DNA from: Caldilineaceae bacterium
GTDB lineage: Bacteria > Chloroflexota > Anaerolineae > Caldilineales > Caldilineaceae
Reading direction: 5' to 3'
Length of the DNA: 64,000 bases
Assembly (NCBI GenBank): GCA_022821545.1
Contig: JAJEDJ010000034.1
Location: forward strand, 62,001 to 126,000
Position 1 is the stretch's first letter. Every line of letters begins with the position of its first letter. The position numbers and the translations under genes are program-made. Below are positions 35,043-42,837 of the stretch, piece after piece. The notes below the pieces were generated by a model. It searched no databases, was not told where the DNA came from, and saw only the letters and a list, made by a program, of their open reading frames with translations.

Positions 35043-37094
35043 ATGAGTCTCCTGGTTGCCAACGAAATCTCAAAGAACTACGGCGATCTCGACGTGCTCG
35101 AAAACGTGAGTGTCCGCATCGAGTACGGGGACAGGATCGGTCTTGTTGGACATAACGGGGCGGGCAAGACAAGCCTTCTCAGGGCCCTGGGCCGGGTTGA
35201 TGCCACTGTAGGCGGCGACCTATTCATCGCCCAGGGTACGCGGATTGGCTACCTTTCACAAGACCCGCCGCCTGCAGGAAATCGCACTCTCTTCGATGAC
35301 CTGAAATCCGTCTTCGCCGACCTGCTGGCCGAAGGAGAACAGCTTCGCCGCCTGGAAGCAAGGATGACGGAGCTGGCCCAGTGCGAGCAGGACGTGGCAG
35401 AGTTGATTTCGCGCTATGGCCTGCAACAGGAGGCCTTTGAACGGGCCGGCGGCTACGCCGTCGACCAGCGGATTCGCTTCGTCCTTGGCGGTCTCGGCCT
35501 GCAGGAGTCTCTGTGGCAGGCGCCGTTGTCCCACCTCAGCGGCGGCCAGCGGACGCGAGCGTCTCTGGGCCGCCTGCTCCTGGAGGAGCCGGACCTGCTA
35601 CTGCTGGACGAGCCTACCAACCACTTGGATGTGCGGTCGATGGCCTGGCTGGAAGGTGTTCTGATCGGGTGGAAAGGCGCGCTCGTTGTTGTTTCCCACG
35701 ACAGATTCTTTCTTGATACGGTTGCAACCAGGATCTGGGACCTTGCCTACCGCCGGGTGGAAGCCTACCGCGGCAACTACAGCCACTATCGCCTGCAGCG
35801 TGAGGAGCGCCGCGTCCGCTGGCGAAAGGAATATGACCGCCAGCAGGAGTTCATTCGCGAGACGCAGGCCTTTGTGCGCCGCTACAAGGCAGGCCAGCGG
35901 ACCAGGGAAGCACAGGGAAGAGAGACGAGGCTGAACAGGTTCCTGAAAGAAGAAGCCCTGCCTCCCCCTCCGACCGACCAGTTCATCCGGCTCCCTCTGC
36001 GTGCCGACGCCCGCGGCGGGGACCTGGTAATGCGGACCCGTAAGTTAATCGCCGGGTACACGAAAGGCTCCGTCGAAACGGGGACCGGTCCTGAGAGTTC
36101 GCTCCGTCAGGCGCAGGGGCGAGCCGTTCGCCAGGGCCGTTTGCGGCCCATGCGCAGCCTCTCCGCGACCGACACGCCCATTCTGAAAGTACCCGATCTC
36201 GACCTCCATCGAGGGCACGTGGCAGCTCTCATAGGCCCTAACGGCGCGGGCAAGACGACGTTCGTGCGTACTGTGCTGGAGGAGCTGGAACCTCTCGGCG
36301 GCAGAGTGGAGATGGGCGCCTCGGTTGATGTTGGGTATCTTGCCCAGCGGCACATTGGTAGCGGCTACGGGTTGATGAAGGGCGGTCAGACCGTCCTGGA
36401 CGCCCTAATCGAGATAAAGCGGCTTCCCACCGAGAGCGCGCGTACCTATTTGGGCCAGTTTCTTTTCAAAGGGGATGACGTCTACCAGAGCATCGAAAGC
36501 CTTTCAGGGGGCCAGCGCAGCCGCATCGCGCTGGCGCGGCTGACTCTTCAGGGCGCCAATTTTCTGCTTCTGGACGAACCGACGAACCATCTGGACCTGG
36601 ACAGCCAGGAGATACTTCAGCACGCTCTGCGCCAGTTTGACGGCACCATTCTGCTCGTCACCCACGACCGTGCGCTTATTGACGCACTGGCTACGCAGAT
36701 TTGGCAGGTGACGCCAGGAACCGGAGACCGTCCTGGGCAACTGGAAGTCTTCAAAGGCACGTGGAAGCAGTGGCAAGCGGAAAGGCTGAACGTCGAAAAG
36801 AAGGACTCTCCAGATCCGGTAGAGGTCGTGCCCACCGCTACGGAGGAGGAGTGGAATCGGCAAAGAGAGGCGCGACGGCGTCGGCGGCGAGCAGAACGGC
36901 ATGAACAGGCTGTCGCCGACACCGAGGAAAAGGTCGCACGGATGGAAAGCAAATTGAAGGAAGTTGAGGAGAGAATGGCCCAGGCAAGCGCATCTCAGGA
37001 TTTCGAAGAGTTGCGGGCGTTGCAGGACCGGCACAGGGCGGTCTCTCAGCGGCTGGAGGAGCTGATGGATGAATGGGCTGCCCTGGCAGCGTGA
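35043..37094 (+). CDS. ABC-F family ATPase (translation or antibiotic-resistance factor)
   Basis: 683 residues with two ATPase domains and no membrane segment. Domain 1: GHNGAGKTSLLRAL, LSGGQRTRASLGRLLL, LLLLDEPTNHLD. Domain 2: GPNGAGKTTFVRTV, LSGGQRSRIALARL, LLLDEPTNHLD. The linker between them (about 245-300) is the charged P-site tRNA interaction motif, and a C-terminal coiled coil covers about 600-680. ABC-F proteins bind the ribosome E site and rescue stalled or drug-blocked translation; this one is closest to the Uup/Ybit-like size class. An insert of about 35 residues (about 344-380), containing SLRQAQGRAVRQGRLRP, interrupts the first strands of domain 2. No ribosome site precedes the ATG. 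Confidence 0.88.
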   Translation: MSLLVANEISKNYGDLDVLENVSVRIEYGDRIGLVGHNGAGKTSLLRALGRVDATVGGDLFIAQGTRIGYLSQDPPPAGNRTLFDDLKSVFADLLAEGEQLRRLEARMTELAQCEQDVAELISRYGLQQEAFERAGGYAVDQRIRFVLGGLGLQESLWQAPLSHLSGGQRTRASLGRLLLEEPDLLLLDEPTNHLDVRSMAWLEGVLIGWKGALVVVSHDRFFLDTVATRIWDLAYRRVEAYRGNYSHYRLQREERRVRWRKEYDRQQEFIRETQAFVRRYKAGQRTREAQGRETRLNRFLKEEALPPPPTDQFIRLPLRADARGGDLVMRTRKLIAGYTKGSVETGTGPESSLRQAQGRAVRQGRLRPMRSLSATDTPILKVPDLDLHRGHVAALIGPNGAGKTTFVRTVLEELEPLGGRVEMGASVDVGYLAQRHIGSGYGLMKGGQTVLDALIEIKRLPTESARTYLGQFLFKGDDVYQSIESLSGGQRSRIALARLTLQGANFLLLDEPTNHLDLDSQEILQHALRQFDGTILLVTHDRALIDALATQIWQVTPGTGDRPGQLEVFKGTWKQWQAERLNVEKKDSPDPVEVVPTATEEEWNRQREARRRRRRAERHEQAVADTEEKVARMESKLKEVEERMAQASASQDFEELRALQDRHRAVSQRLEELMDEWAALAA

Positions 37095-37099
37095 CCAGC

Positions 37100-37129
37100 T
37101 TGTCAGCAGTCCGGGCTTTCAGCTAAAAT
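37100..37129 (+). promoter_or_regulatory. Promoter of coaE
   Basis: TTGTCA (37100-37105), 18-bp spacer, TAAAAT (37124-37129), 43 nt before the coaE ATG. Confidence 0.55.
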
Positions 37130-37172
37130 AGGGCTCAATCGGGACAACCAATTGCAAAGGGCTTAATCGGAA

Positions 37173-37805
37173 ATGTCGCGAAAATCGCTGGTTATTGGGC
37201 TTACGGGGAATATCGCCACGGGCAAGAGCACGATTCTCAACTACCTGATGGAGAAATGTGCCTTTATCATTGACGCTGACAAACTGGGCCACCGCGTGAT
37301 CGAGCCTGGGGGCCAGGCCTACGATGCGGTCGTACGCACTTTTGGCCGGGAGATTCTGCGCGAAGACGGCGCCATCGATCGTAAGAAACTTGGCAAAATC
37401 GTCTTCTCCAATCCCATTGACCTTGGCAGGCTTGAAAAAATCGTCCACCCGAAAATCTTTGATTTGGGCAAGCAGGAAATTGACGAAAACGAATCACCCG
37501 TAATCGTGCTCGAGGCCATCAAGCTGCTTGAAGCCGGGCTGATGTCGACCCTCTGCGATGAAATCTGGGTGGTCACGTCAAGCCTCACAACGCAGCTGCG
37601 GCGCCTTTTGGAGGCCCGGCTTATGGAAGAAACCGAGGCCCGCCGCATGATCGATCTGCAGCCGCCGCAGGCGGCCAAGGTCAACCAGGCCGATCGCGTC
37701 ATCGAGAACGACGGCAGTCTTGCGGAGTTGCACGCCCAGTTGGACGCCATCTGGGAAGACCTGAAACGAAGATATCCACGGCGCATGACTGCCCTGGCGC
37801 GATAA
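37173..37805 (+). CDS. coaE: Dephospho-CoA kinase
   Basis: 210 residues, the usual size. The P-loop is GLTGNIATGKST (9-20), followed by IIDADKLGHRVIEPGGQAYD, a conserved CoaE segment that binds dephospho-CoA, and the lid/base region SSLTTQLRRLLEAR and DLQPPQAAKVNQADRVIEN, matching the usual Q-x-x-x-x-K-x-x-A-D pattern. It performs the last step of coenzyme A synthesis, adding the 3'-phosphate. It is followed 16 bp later by a small membrane protein and dnaJ, probably in one transcript. Confidence 0.95.
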   Translation: MSRKSLVIGLTGNIATGKSTILNYLMEKCAFIIDADKLGHRVIEPGGQAYDAVVRTFGREILREDGAIDRKKLGKIVFSNPIDLGRLEKIVHPKIFDLGKQEIDENESPVIVLEAIKLLEAGLMSTLCDEIWVVTSSLTTQLRRLLEARLMEETEARRMIDLQPPQAAKVNQADRVIENDGSLAELHAQLDAIWEDLKRRYPRRMTALAR

Positions 37806-37821
37806 AGGAGTCCGTACCGAC

Positions 37822-38013
37822 ATGGACTTTCTGAAGCGGTTCTGGGCCGACCATACAGTCTTGTCAAACTGGGCTGTACTTGCTGTCGGCTTTGTGGTGA
37901 TACTGCTTTTCAGCGCACGCGGCGTAGGGTTTGACGGCGCGCAGTGGGCGGCTCTGATCGGAGTAACCGTTGGCCTTGCCGGGCTGTGCGCCTGGATCAT
38001 TAGTTGGGAATAG
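37822..38013 (+). CDS. Small two-segment membrane protein
   Basis: 63 residues with GGAG about 12 nt before the ATG. Two hydrophobic segments (about 18-33 and 42-61) are joined by a short loop [10 protein letters not shown] do not recognise a family. Tight spacing (16 bp after coaE, 4 bp before dnaJ) supports that it is expressed. It may be a lineage-specific protein. Confidence 0.7.
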   Translation: MDFLKRFWADHTVLSNWAVLAVGFVVILLFSARGVGFDGAQWAALIGVTVGLAGLCAWIISWE

Positions 38014-38017
38014 CTAC

Positions 38018-39139
38018 ATGAGCGAAAAGCGCGACTATTACGAAGTGCTTGGCATTGAACGGGGCGCTGATGAACAGAAGCTGAAGCGGGCCTTCCGTAA
38101 GCTGGCACAGCAGTATCACCCGGACGTCAACCCGGATGCTGATGCCGAGGCCAAGTTCAAGGAGATAAACGAAGCCTACCAGGTCTTGAGCGACCCGCAG
38201 AAGCGGGCAGTCTATGACCGCTTTGGGCATTCCGGCCTGGGCGGATCCGGTGGGTTTAGCGATTTCAACCAGGGATTTGGCGACCTCGGCAGCATTTTCG
38301 AGGAGGTCTTCGGATTTGGCGGTATGGGGCGCGGCAGTCGGCGGACGCCGCGGCGTGGGGCGGACCTGCGGGTAGACGTCAGACTAAGCTTCGAGGATGC
38401 TGTCTTTGGCGCCCAGGAGGAGATCGAAGTGCCCCGCATGGAGGACTGTGACTATTGTCAGGGCAGCGGCGCGGAGCCCGGCACCACGCCCGTACGATGT
38501 TCGACGTGCGGCGGCAGCGGAGAGGTGCAGCGACGTCAGCAGAGTCCTCTCTTTGGAACAATCGTTACCGCAACAACCTGCCCTGCCTGCCATGGCGAAG
38601 GCGAACTGGTTTCCAAGGCTTGCAGCCGCTGCAATGGACGCAAACGAGTTCAGGTGTCCCGCACAATAAAGGTAAATGTACCCGCGGGCGTCGACAACGG
38701 AACGCGAATCCGCTTAGCCGGAGAGGGCGAGGCCGGAATGTTGGGCGGCCCCCGCGGCAATCTCTACGTCTTGATCAGCGTTGAGGATCATCCCCAGTTT
38801 GTGCGCGATGAATTTGATATTCATCTGGAACTGCCGATCACCTTCGCTCAGGCAACTCTCGGTGCAACTGTAGAAATCCCGACTCTGGGCGGCGGGACCG
38901 AAAGTCTCGACATTCCTGCCGGGACGCAGACCGGGCAAAGTTTCCGTAAAGCGGGGATGGGAATCGCCCGACTGCAACGCAGCGGGCGTGGAGACATGAT
39001 AATAACGGTGAAGCTGGTCACGCCAACCGACCTGACGGAAGAGCAGGAGATGCTGATGCGGCAACTGGCCGAAAGCCTGGGAGATGAAGTAAATGAGCCG
39101 CGTCGCGGACTTCTGGACCGGATCCTGAGACCGGAATAG
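38018..39139 (+). CDS. dnaJ: Chaperone protein DnaJ
   Basis: 373 residues from the ATG at 38018; the frame is open 16 codons further but that stretch is not J-domain like. The J domain is complete ([23 protein letters not shown] in YHPDVNPD). A Gly/Phe region (about 76-112) follows, then four zinc-finger repeats: [24 protein letters not shown] and CSRCNGRK. The last deviates from CxxCxGxG at its end. The C-terminal substrate domains close with [16 protein letters not shown]. DnaJ delivers unfolded proteins to DnaK and stimulates its ATPase. dnaK and grpE are not in the window. Confidence 0.95.
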   Translation: MSEKRDYYEVLGIERGADEQKLKRAFRKLAQQYHPDVNPDADAEAKFKEINEAYQVLSDPQKRAVYDRFGHSGLGGSGGFSDFNQGFGDLGSIFEEVFGFGGMGRGSRRTPRRGADLRVDVRLSFEDAVFGAQEEIEVPRMEDCDYCQGSGAEPGTTPVRCSTCGGSGEVQRRQQSPLFGTIVTATTCPACHGEGELVSKACSRCNGRKRVQVSRTIKVNVPAGVDNGTRIRLAGEGEAGMLGGPRGNLYVLISVEDHPQFVRDEFDIHLELPITFAQATLGATVEIPTLGGGTESLDIPAGTQTGQSFRKAGMGIARLQRSGRGDMIITVKLVTPTDLTEEQEMLMRQLAESLGDEVNEPRRGLLDRILRPE

Positions 39140-39194
39140 GACGGCGCCAGAATGCGCCTGCCTGTATGCAGTCGTGTTTTGCTCCTCTGCCTGG

Positions 39195-39404
39195 AACTGA
39201 GAACAAAGCAAGAACGAGCGCCCCACACAGGGCCAGCAGGTTTCCCTCCAGATTCTCCATCTGAAACGCCGGCATCCGCCCCCGAGTAACAACCATCGCC
39301 ACGACGCAGAAACTGATCGCGATCGCAATCAGGCGTAGGGACGACAGCTTCTGGCCTAAGAGGGGCACGGCTAACATACTGACCAGGATGGGCTAGGTGT
39401 AGGC
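39195..39404 (-). pseudogene. Remnant of an EamA/DMT-family transporter gene
   Basis: The minus strand reads AYT-stop-PILVSMLAVPLLGQKLSS and then VVAMVVTRG and NLLALCGALVLALFSV, which match the usual EamA core (AYTWPI..LLGE.L) with the expected Trp codon TGG changed to TAG (39393-39395) and another stop just upstream (39405-39407). Homology ends near 39195, before the frame runs into dnaJ. It is a fragment of about 70 codons between dnaJ and prmA, so the rest of the gene has been lost. Confidence 0.65.
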
Positions 39405-39452
39405 CTATCTACTATCGCGCCGGGAACTGCAGGCGGTCGAAAGCGAATCTGA

Positions 39453-40430
39453 ATGAAACCGGATGAGCTGGTCGAGATAGCAATTGAAGTCGATGGCGAA
39501 GCGGCTGAAGCGGTGGTGGAGCTGTTCAATCGCTGCAACGGCGGCGACTGGGTCGAGGACAGTGCCGAGGGCGAGGCTTCCGGCGGCGGGGCGGTTCTGG
39601 AGTCGACCGGCTATGACGATCTCGGAAACCCGGTGGCAGGCGAGTACAGGACGGTGGTGAAGACTTACCTGAAGCCGGGCCCGCGCGGCAGGAGAATTCA
39701 GCGGAAGATTGAAGAGGGACTCTGGCATCTGCGCCTTCTCTATCCCATGCCCGAACCGGTTGCGCGGGTCGTTAAGGAGGAAGACTGGGCGCATGCCTGG
39801 AAGCGGCACTACAAGCCGATGCGCATTGGGCGACGCGTGCTGCTGACTCCCGCATGGGAGAAGCCGGACCCGCTCCCCAACGACCTGCTGGTGCGGCTTG
39901 AGCCGGGCATGGCATTTGGCACCGGGCTGCACCCGACGACGCGGCTCTGTGTGGCCGCGCTCGAGGAGTGGGTTCAGCCGGGAGATGCGTTTCTGGATGT
40001 GGGTACGGGTAGCGGTGTTCTCTCCATTGTGGCGGCAAAGCTGGGCGCGAGGCCGGTTTGGGCGACCGACATCGACCCGCTGGCGGTTCGGGCCGCGAAG
40101 GAAAACGCGTTGAGAAACGGTATCGCGCTTGCTCCCGGCATCTTTCGCGTTGAGCAAGGATCGATACCGGCCGGGCAAACCGGCCGCTTCAACGTAATTG
40201 CGGCCAATATCCTTGCAGAGGTCCTGGTCGGACTGTTCGATGGGACCTTCGAGACCGTTACTCTCGCCGAGCCTTTGGCGCCGGGCGGCCGCCTGATACT
40301 GTCGGGCATCCTGGAGGAGAAATCGGAGATGGTTCTGTCGGCTGCAGCCCGTCACGGGCTTAAAGAGGTGGAGCGCAGACGGGAGGCGGACTGGGTCTCC
40401 CTGGTTGTGCGAAGCGAAGATGCCGGGTGA
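39453..40430 (+). CDS. prmA: Ribosomal protein L11 methyltransferase
   Basis: 325 residues. The N-terminal L11-binding domain precedes the methyltransferase domain with FGTGLHPTTRLCVAAL, DVGTGSGVLSIVAAKLGA (SAM motif I), ATDIDPLAVRAAKENA and NVIAANILAEVL, all typical of PrmA. It trimethylates L11 at several sites. A long insert with Gly/Glu residues (about 36-55) lies in the N-terminal domain. The stop overlaps the start of rsmE, so the two modification enzymes are coupled. Confidence 0.94.
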   Translation: MKPDELVEIAIEVDGEAAEAVVELFNRCNGGDWVEDSAEGEASGGGAVLESTGYDDLGNPVAGEYRTVVKTYLKPGPRGRRIQRKIEEGLWHLRLLYPMPEPVARVVKEEDWAHAWKRHYKPMRIGRRVLLTPAWEKPDPLPNDLLVRLEPGMAFGTGLHPTTRLCVAALEEWVQPGDAFLDVGTGSGVLSIVAAKLGARPVWATDIDPLAVRAAKENALRNGIALAPGIFRVEQGSIPAGQTGRFNVIAANILAEVLVGLFDGTFETVTLAEPLAPGGRLILSGILEEKSEMVLSAAARHGLKEVERRREADWVSLVVRSEDAG

Positions 40431-41181
40431 AAAGGGCGGCGAAACCTGCGGCGATCATTGGTTCTTTTTGTCGGACCTGCGCGCCGTCCCCGGTCGGCAA
40501 GTCGACCTGGCGCCAATTTCCCACCAGCTGCGCAACGTCCTGCGCTTGGAGCGCGGCAGCGTGATCACGCTTCTCGACGGCAGCGGCGCGGCCTATCCTA
40601 CGCGCATCGAATCCCTGGATGCCGGGAAGGCGGCGGGTCGCGTTGTGGCCAAGCAGCTTGTGGGCAGCGAGCCCGGCATGGAGTTGACCCTTTTTCAGTG
40701 CGTTTTGAAACGGGAGCGCTTCGAGTGGGTCTTGCAGAAGGGCACGGAACTGGGAGTGAGCCGGTTTGTGCCTGTAATCAGCAGCCGAACGGTGGTGCGC
40801 CCGGCAGCGAGGCTGCTGTCAAAATACCAACGCTGGGGCGCGATAGTTCGCGAGGCGGCCGAGCAGAGCCGCCGCGGCCGCCTTCCCGCCGTCGAAGATC
40901 CGCTGCACTGGGATGAAGCCCTTGATCAAGGCGCCGGGCTCCGTCTGTTGGCCTGGGAGGAGGCGTGCGGGAACAGTTCCGGCCTCCATCCTGGAATCGC
41001 CGGTGCAAGGGAAGTCTCGGTCCTGGTGGGGCCGGAAGGCGGCATCAGTCAGGAAGAGGCAACTGCGGCAACTGAGCGAGGGTGGCGCCCAATCTCTCTC
41101 GGGCCGCGAGTCCTGCGCGCTGAGACTGCCGCCGTCGCTGCCGCGACCGTCGTCTTGCATCTTTCCGGCGCGTTAGGTTGA
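40420..41181 (+). CDS. rsmE: 16S rRNA (uracil(1498)-N(3))-methyltransferase
   Basis: 253 residues from the ATG at 40420, which lies inside the end of prmA; an upstream TTG at 40405 is less likely. The N-terminal PUA-like domain (HQLRNVLRLERGSVITLLDGSG) is followed by the SPOUT knot with QKGTELGVSRFVPV, GPEGGISQEEA and LGPRVLRAETAAVAA, diagnostic of RsmE. It methylates U1498 in 16S rRNA. Pairing with prmA is widespread in bacteria. Confidence 0.94.
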   Translation: MPGEKGGETCGDHWFFLSDLRAVPGRQVDLAPISHQLRNVLRLERGSVITLLDGSGAAYPTRIESLDAGKAAGRVVAKQLVGSEPGMELTLFQCVLKRERFEWVLQKGTELGVSRFVPVISSRTVVRPAARLLSKYQRWGAIVREAAEQSRRGRLPAVEDPLHWDEALDQGAGLRLLAWEEACGNSSGLHPGIAGAREVSVLVGPEGGISQEEATAATERGWRPISLGPRVLRAETAAVAAATVVLHLSGALG

Positions 41182-41237
41182 TTCTCTGCTGCCCTGAACA
41201 ACCTAAAGGTGCGACTGGCACGACCGGCATCAACTTC

Positions 41238-41267
41238 TTGACAGGCCCGTTGCTTTCATCGTACACT
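41238..41267 (+). promoter_or_regulatory. Promoter candidate for the sugar ABC operon
   Basis: TTGACA (41238-41243), 18-bp spacer, TACACT (41262-41267). The -35 is perfect, the -10 matches at four positions. Confidence 0.5.
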
Positions 41268-41510
41268 TGCCCCGTCCCAACAGATGGTCAACGAGGTCAG
41301 ATGCCCGTAGCCATCCGATTCAAATTTCTCGTTCCCTCAATCGTTCCCAACGCCCCGTTCCGTTTACGCAGCCGCGGCAGAACTGTCTGGGGCCTCCAAT
41401 CTCAGCATTGCAAACAGGACTGACGCTTCGTCAAACACAACTGTTGTATATTGAACGGTTCTCTCGGCGCTGGCAGGTAAGTTTTCACCCTGCTGCGAGG
41501 CGCCTGAGAG

Positions 41511-41530
41511 CCTGTCAAATACCTGACAAG
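41511..41530. promoter_or_regulatory. Inverted repeat near the start of the sugar ABC operon, candidate operator
   Basis: TGTCA (41513-41517) and TGACA (41524-41528) are separated by 6 bp, with AGAGCC and GGCTCT flanking at 41507-41512 and 41537-41542. It could be a repressor site or a leader hairpin. No regulator gene is adjacent. Confidence 0.35.
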
Positions 41531-41577
41531 ACTGAGCGGCTCTAATTTTCCATCAACCAGGACAAAGGAGAGGTACG

Positions 41578-42681
41578 ATGAAGAGCAAGAAGTATCTTTT
41601 GGTGGCCTTGGTTTTGGCCCTTGCCGTTATCGTTTTAACGGCGTGCGAGACCCAGACCGTTGAAGTTGAGGTGACGCGAGTCGTGGACGTTACGGCGACG
41701 CCCAGGGCCGTCACCTTCCATGAAGCGTCGACGATCGAGGAAATGACTTCGCCGCACCAGTGTAAGCCTTTGGCAACATTGCCCACCGAATTCTCCCAGC
41801 CTTGGCGACTAGGATTCATCAATCCCAACTTGGCGCACCCATTCTTCGGTGAGTGGTCGGGCGCCATGAAGACGGCTGCCGAATTCTACGGGGTGGAGTT
41901 CTTCGAGTCGGACGCGGCCGGCGACTACTCGACTGAACCGGACCTGCTGGAGACGCTTCTGCTGAACGACCTGAGCATCGTGGGCGCACACGGCCCCAAC
42001 GTGTATGAAGGCCTTGCGCTGCGGGCGCTCGACGAAGGCATTCAGTTCATTGGAATCGACAACGGCCCCAGCGAGTATACGCCTATCGTATACGGTATCC
42101 CTGACGGGATCGCCGGTATGAAGGGTGCGGAGTTGCTGGTCGAGGGCGTAAGAAAGCGCCAGCAGGAGGATTGGGCCGGCCGCGAGCTCTTCTTCATCGA
42201 GTTGACCCACGGCGGCATCCCTGCCTGCGTCACGCGCACCGGTTCGGCTGCATCCACCTTCCAGGAAGCGATGGAATTGGATGACGACCATGTCCTCATG
42301 GCGGACCTGACCACGGGCCGCTCGGCTGAAGATATGGTGAACGATGCCATGACGGCCAATCCTGACGGCGTTTTTGCCATGATTCCCTGCTGGGACGGCC
42401 TCGGCATCGGTCCCTATAACGCTGTAGCTGAAGCCGGTAACGAAGCGGACGTCATGCTCGTTACGCTGGGCGGCGATGAACCGCCGGCCAAGTTCCTCAA
42501 GACGCGGCCGATGGGCTATTACGGCTTCATCGAGTTCCAGCCTTACTGTGAGGGTTGGGGCTGGGTCGAGGTGGCGCTCGCCACACTGGAAGGCCTGCCG
42601 TTTGAGACCTACCAGGTACGCAAGGCGATTACCCAGGAGACGGTCGATCAGCGCTACGCAGAACTGTACGAGTCCGAGTAG
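41578..42681 (+). CDS. Sugar ABC transporter substrate-binding lipoprotein (Frc/Rbs type)
   Basis: 367 residues. The signal ends in a lipobox LTAC (C23); the following short linker ETQTVEVEVTRVVDVTATP is typical of lipid-anchored binding proteins. The mature part looks like a periplasmic-binding-protein type I fold: LGFINPNLAHPFFGEWSGAMKTAAE at the first lobe, GIDNGPSEYTPIVYGIPDGIAGMKGAEL, and VRKAITQETVDQRYAELY at the end. The first lobe start resembles ribose/fructose/xylose binders. AAAGGAGAGG lies just before the ATG. It starts an operon with two permeases and one ATPase; the sugar is not predictable. Confidence 0.88.
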   Translation: MKSKKYLLVALVLALAVIVLTACETQTVEVEVTRVVDVTATPRAVTFHEASTIEEMTSPHQCKPLATLPTEFSQPWRLGFINPNLAHPFFGEWSGAMKTAAEFYGVEFFESDAAGDYSTEPDLLETLLLNDLSIVGAHGPNVYEGLALRALDEGIQFIGIDNGPSEYTPIVYGIPDGIAGMKGAELLVEGVRKRQQEDWAGRELFFIELTHGGIPACVTRTGSAASTFQEAMELDDDHVLMADLTTGRSAEDMVNDAMTANPDGVFAMIPCWDGLGIGPYNAVAEAGNEADVMLVTLGGDEPPAKFLKTRPMGYYGFIEFQPYCEGWGWVEVALATLEGLPFETYQVRKAITQETVDQRYAELYESE

Positions 42682-42707
42682 GACCGGCGCTCATAGGATA
42701 GGACTTT

Positions 42708-42736
42708 GAGGGTGGGGCTCGTTCGGCCTCACCCTC
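42708..42736. promoter_or_regulatory. Stem-loop after the sugar-binding-protein gene
   Basis: GAGGGTGGGGC (42708-42718) pairs with GCCTCACCCTC (42726-42736), 11 bp with one G-T pair, loop TCGTTCG. It starts 26 bp after the stop codon, before the permease genes. The same arrangement occurs in the Liv operon (33434-33461). It probably stabilises the binding-protein message and limits readthrough. Confidence 0.65.
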
Positions 42737-42741
42737 TACTG

Positions 42742-42807
42742 TATTAGAACCAACTCCTATTTGAACCAACTCTTATTTGAACCAACTCTGTATTTGAACC
42801 AAACTCC
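42742..42807. repeat. Four tandem 16-17-bp repeats upstream of the first sugar permease
   Basis: Four head-to-tail copies of TATTTGAACCAACTC with a variable last one or two bases (42742-42757, 42758-42773, 42774-42790, 42791-42807). The first copy has TATTAG. The block directly follows a stem-loop and ends 30 bp before the permease start. It has no inner dyad. Confidence 0.85.
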
Positions 42808-42837
42808 ACATTTCGGCGCAAGGGGTAGCGGAAGGGC

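Larger units (their letters stand above)
41182..41577. other. Intergenic region upstream of the sugar ABC importer
   Basis: No gene can be supported in these 396 bases. It contains a sigma-70-like promoter (41238-41267), an inverted repeat CCTGTCA/TGACAAG (41511-41530) and the ribosome site AAAGGAGAGG of the binding-protein gene. The leader between the promoter and the start would be about 300 nt. Confidence 0.5.

Noticed and set aside
37970-38017. Longer N-terminus for DnaJ
   Set aside because: The 16 extra codons overlap the small membrane protein and do not match J domains, while [12 protein letters not shown] is the standard start.
39405-40355. 316-codon open frame antisense to prmA
   Set aside because: prmA motifs are complete on the plus strand; the antisense frame has no recognisable domain.
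42742-42807. Possible CRISPR array
   Set aside because: Units are 16-17 bp and directly adjacent without spacers; no cas gene is near.
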